7,202 bases of DNA, taken from positions 1-7,202 of the forward strand of contig DOZU01000130.1 of the NCBI GenBank assembly GCA_003517845.1, in the 5' to 3' direction. Origin of the DNA: Clostridiales bacterium. GTDB lineage: Bacteria; Bacillota; Sulfobacillia; UBA995. Position numbers and translations under genes: made by a program. The notes beneath the pieces were generated by a model that did no database searches, was not told the origin of the DNA, and worked only from the letters and a program-made list of their open reading frames with translations. Shown one piece after another: positions 5,900-7,202 of the stretch; position 1 is the stretch's first letter, and each line of letters starts with the position of its first letter.

Positions 5900-6244
5900 C
5901 CGATCTACGACTTCGCCGCACTTCTTGCAGGTCCGAACGCGCCGACCATCATTGAGCTGGGTTTTCTTCAAACGCGATGGCCGATTACACCGGCCGCACA
6001 CCAGCATCGCTTTGGCGCTCGGGATGGGTGCCTCCTGATCGATTATACCGCCTTGCATGGCTTTCCCCTGCGGCCGCGTGTGCTTCTTGACCACGTTGAC
6101 GCCTTCAACCACAATCCTGCCCTTGTCCGTCTCGGATCGGATCACCTTGCCTCGCTTGCCCCGATCCTTGCCGGAGATGATGACCACAACATCCCCTTTG
6201 CGGACATGCATTGGCCCGCTGGGGTCTGCAACTCGCCCGCCCAC
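5897..6244 (-). CDS. rplX: 50S ribosomal protein L24 (uL24) with C-terminal four-cysteine ribbon
   Basis: L24 is an assembly-initiator protein of the large subunit, bound to the 5' part of 23S rRNA near the exit tunnel. The KOW-type core is at about residues 12-55: HVRKGDVVVIISGKDRGKRG, then GVNVVKKHTRPQ. The C-terminal part carries Cys83, Cys86, Cys106 and Cys109 (VCGRC and CKKCG), a likely zinc ribbon found in a subset of bacterial L24 proteins. The start is GTG at 6244, exactly 9 bases after AAGGAGG (6260-6254). An ATG at 6211 would give the conventional MHVRKGD start but has no ribosome site, so an 11-residue N-terminal lead (MGGRVADPSGP) is probably real. Total length is 115. Confidence 0.96.
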   Translation of the reverse strand: MGGRVADPSGPMHVRKGDVVVIISGKDRGKRGKVIRSETDKGRIVVEGVNVVKKHTRPQGKAMQGGIIDQEAPIPSAKAMLVCGRCNRPSRLKKTQLNDGRRVRTCKKCGEVVDR

Positions 6245-6253
6245 GGATCTAAC

Positions 6254-6260
6254 CCTCCTT
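6254..6260 (-). promoter_or_regulatory. Shine-Dalgarno site deciding the rplX GTG start
   Basis: AAGGAGG lies 9 bases before GTG 6244, while nothing similar precedes the alternative ATG at 6211. It supports the 115-residue L24 with an 11-residue lead. Confidence 0.78.
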
Positions 6261-6277
6261 GCCCGGAGACACCGGTC

Positions 6278-6646
6278 CTAGAGGACTTCCGGTGCCAGGG
6301 AGATGATCTTCATGAATGCGTGTTCTCTCAGTTCCCTGGCCACGGGTCCGAAGATTCGGGTCCCCCTGGGTTCCCGATCGTCCTTGATGATGACCGCGGC
6401 GTTGTCGTCGAAGCGGATATGCGATCCATCCTCGCGGCGAATCCCGCGCCTCGACCGCACCACCACTGCCTTGATCACGTCGCCTTTCTTGACGACCCCG
6501 CCCGGCGCCGACTCTTTCACCGAGGCCACGATAATATCGCCAATATTAGCGTACCGGCGTCTGGAGCCTCCGAGGACCCTTATGCACATGATCTCCTTGG
6601 CTCCGGTGTTGTCGGCAATGTTCAGTCTGGTTTGCGCCTGGATCAT
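6278..6646 (-). CDS. rplN: 50S ribosomal protein L14 (uL14)
   Basis: L14 lies at the subunit interface of the 50S particle, where it makes an intersubunit bridge with 16S rRNA and is the docking site of the silencing factor RsfS in studied bacteria. The 122-residue length is exact for the family. It begins MIQAQTRLNIADNTGAKEIM, continues CIRVLGGSRRRYANIGDIIV, and has VKKGDVIKAVVVRSRRGIRREDG (52-74), FDDNAAVIIKDDREPRGTRI (79-98) and FGPVARELREHAFMKIISLAPEVL at the end. ATG at 6646 follows AAGGAG at close spacing. It lies 26 bases after rpsQ and 33 bases before rplX. Nothing is unusual. Confidence 0.98.
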   Translation of the reverse strand: MIQAQTRLNIADNTGAKEIMCIRVLGGSRRRYANIGDIIVASVKESAPGGVVKKGDVIKAVVVRSRRGIRREDGSHIRFDDNAAVIIKDDREPRGTRIFGPVARELREHAFMKIISLAPEVL

Positions 6647-6672
6647 GGGGCACTCCTTCCCGACGGCACGAC

Positions 6673-6933
6673 TTACCGGGCGCGCTCTACGATTTCGGCA
6701 ACCCGCCAGCGCTTATCCCTGGACAGCGGCCGGGTCTCCACGATGAGCACGCGGTCTCCGACCTTGCACTCGTTCCGCTCATCATGGGCCTTGAACCGGC
6801 GAGTACGGCGCACGCGCCGGCCGTACAGGGGATGCTTTTTGACCATTTCGATGGCGACGACCACCGTCTTGTCCATGCGGTCGGACACCACGGTCCCGAC
6901 GCGCTCCTTCCGGGCTCCCCGGATGTCATCCAT
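6673..6933 (-). CDS. rpsQ: 30S ribosomal protein S17 (uS17)
   Basis: S17 is a primary-binding protein of the lower body of the small subunit. The 86 residues show the OB-fold pattern of the family: KERVGTVVSDRMDKTVVVAI (9-28), the HPLYGR motif at 34-39, HDE at 50-52, VGDRVLIVETRPLSRDKRWRV (58-78) and a basic end. ATG at 6933 has AGGAGG (6947-6942) upstream. It follows rpmC by 18 bases. Length and motifs are ordinary for the family. Confidence 0.98.
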   Translation of the reverse strand: MDDIRGARKERVGTVVSDRMDKTVVVAIEMVKKHPLYGRRVRRTRRFKAHDERNECKVGDRVLIVETRPLSRDKRWRVAEIVERAR

Positions 6934-6951
6934 GAATCCTGCCTCCTGCTA

Positions 6952-7158
6952 CTACTTCGAATCGCGCAAGTTCAGTTGCCGCTCGCGCTGTATGGTCATG
7001 ACCCTCGCGATATCCTTGCGCACGCGCCGGACGCGCATGGGGTTGTCCAACTGCCGGACTGCCAGCTGAAAGCGCAGGTTGAACAGCTCTTCCCTCAATG
7101 CCCGCAGCTTGGCCTCCAACTCATCCGACCCAAGTTCCCGGAGTTCCGCGGGTTTCAC
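6952..7158 (-). CDS. rpmC: 50S ribosomal protein L29 (uL29)
   Basis: L29 is a small two-helix protein near the polypeptide exit site of the large subunit, close to where L23 recruits trigger factor and SRP. The 68 residues read as helix-turn-helix: MKPAELRELGSDELEAKLRA, LREELFNLRFQLAVRQLDNP (21-40, the family signature) and RRVRKDIARVMTIQRER. The start is GTG at 7158, overlapping the rplP stop as GTGA. A GGTGA stretch inside the end of rplP may serve as a weak ribosome site, so coupling to rplP is likely. The order rplP-rpmC-rpsQ is the universal one. Confidence 0.97.
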   Translation of the reverse strand: MKPAELRELGSDELEAKLRALREELFNLRFQLAVRQLDNPMRVRRVRKDIARVMTIQRERQLNLRDSK

Positions 7159-7202
7159 GTGGTCTCACCGCCGTGCTCTTCGCGCTTTATGAACTTCGTC
7201 CG
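7155..7202 (-). CDS. rplP: 50S ribosomal protein L16, C-terminal end only (cut by window edge)
   Basis: The last 15 codons and TGA stop of the gene upstream of rpmC are present. They read RTKFIKREEHGGETT, which matches the usual L16 ending (KTKFVKRE followed by a variable tail). L16 organises the A-site region of the large subunit. The identification rests on this short motif plus the invariant position of rplP directly before rpmC. The stop overlaps the rpmC GTG start by 4 bases. The rest of the gene lies beyond the right edge. Confidence 0.88.
   Translation of the reverse strand, partial: RTKFIKREEHGGETT

Noticed and set aside
5860..5920. Possible S8-binding operator near the rplX-rplE junction, by analogy with the E. 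coli spc operon
   Set aside because: By eye I could not find a convincing mimic of the S8-binding helix of 16S rRNA; analogy alone is not enough. A covariance-model search would be needed.
5888..7069. A 393-codon open frame on the plus strand opposite rplX, rplN, rpsQ and rpmC
   Set aside because: It lies antisense to four unmistakable ribosomal-protein genes, its translation has no recognisable domain, and such shadow frames are common in GC-rich coding DNA.
1..7202. Internal promoters or intrinsic terminators between the genes
   Set aside because: All gaps are under 50 bases and mostly taken up by ribosome sites; I saw no GC stem followed by a T-run and no convincing -35/-10 pair on the minus strand.

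Overview
This window is a stretch of the conserved bacterial ribosomal-protein supercluster: the end of the S10 block, the whole spc block, and the secY-adk-map block that follows it. Every gene reads on the minus strand, so gene order runs from right to left: rplP (only its last codons, at the right edge), rpmC, rpsQ, rplN, rplX, rplE, rpsN (zinc type, also called rpsZ), rpsH, rplF, rplR, rpsE, rpmD, rplO, secY, adk, map (only its first third, at the left edge). All gaps are under 50 bases and several neighbours overlap by 4 bases. There is no stretch of 300 bases without a gene, and I found no tRNA, rRNA, mobile element, CRISPR array or convincing terminator. Transcription almost certainly enters from beyond the right edge and leaves past the left edge.

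The DNA is clearly GC-rich. Shine-Dalgarno sites are strong (AGGAGGT, usually 8-9 bases before the start), and about half the starts are GTG or TTG. S14 is the short four-cysteine form, L24 has a C-terminal four-cysteine ribbon, and Adk has a four-cysteine LID. Together with map directly after adk, this fits a GC-rich Gram-positive-type (Bacillota-like) bacterium. That assignment is inference; the sequence alone does not settle the phylum.

Region by region: 5897-7202 carries the L16 tail, L29, S17, L14 and L24. Positions 3169-5885 carry L5, S14, S8, L6, L18 and S5. Positions 2148-3142 carry L30 and L15. Positions 1-2151 carry the SecY translocon channel, adenylate kinase and methionine aminopeptidase. 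The genes therefore supply large- and small-subunit proteins, the membrane channel that receives nascent chains, nucleotide balance, and removal of the initiator methionine.

Nearly everything is orthodox in length and motif. The clear exception is rpmD: a normal L30 domain of about 60 residues is followed in frame by about 114 residues of low-complexity Ala/Lys/Arg/Pro/Thr-rich sequence. This is the most interesting item in the window. I saw no undescribed multi-gene system here.
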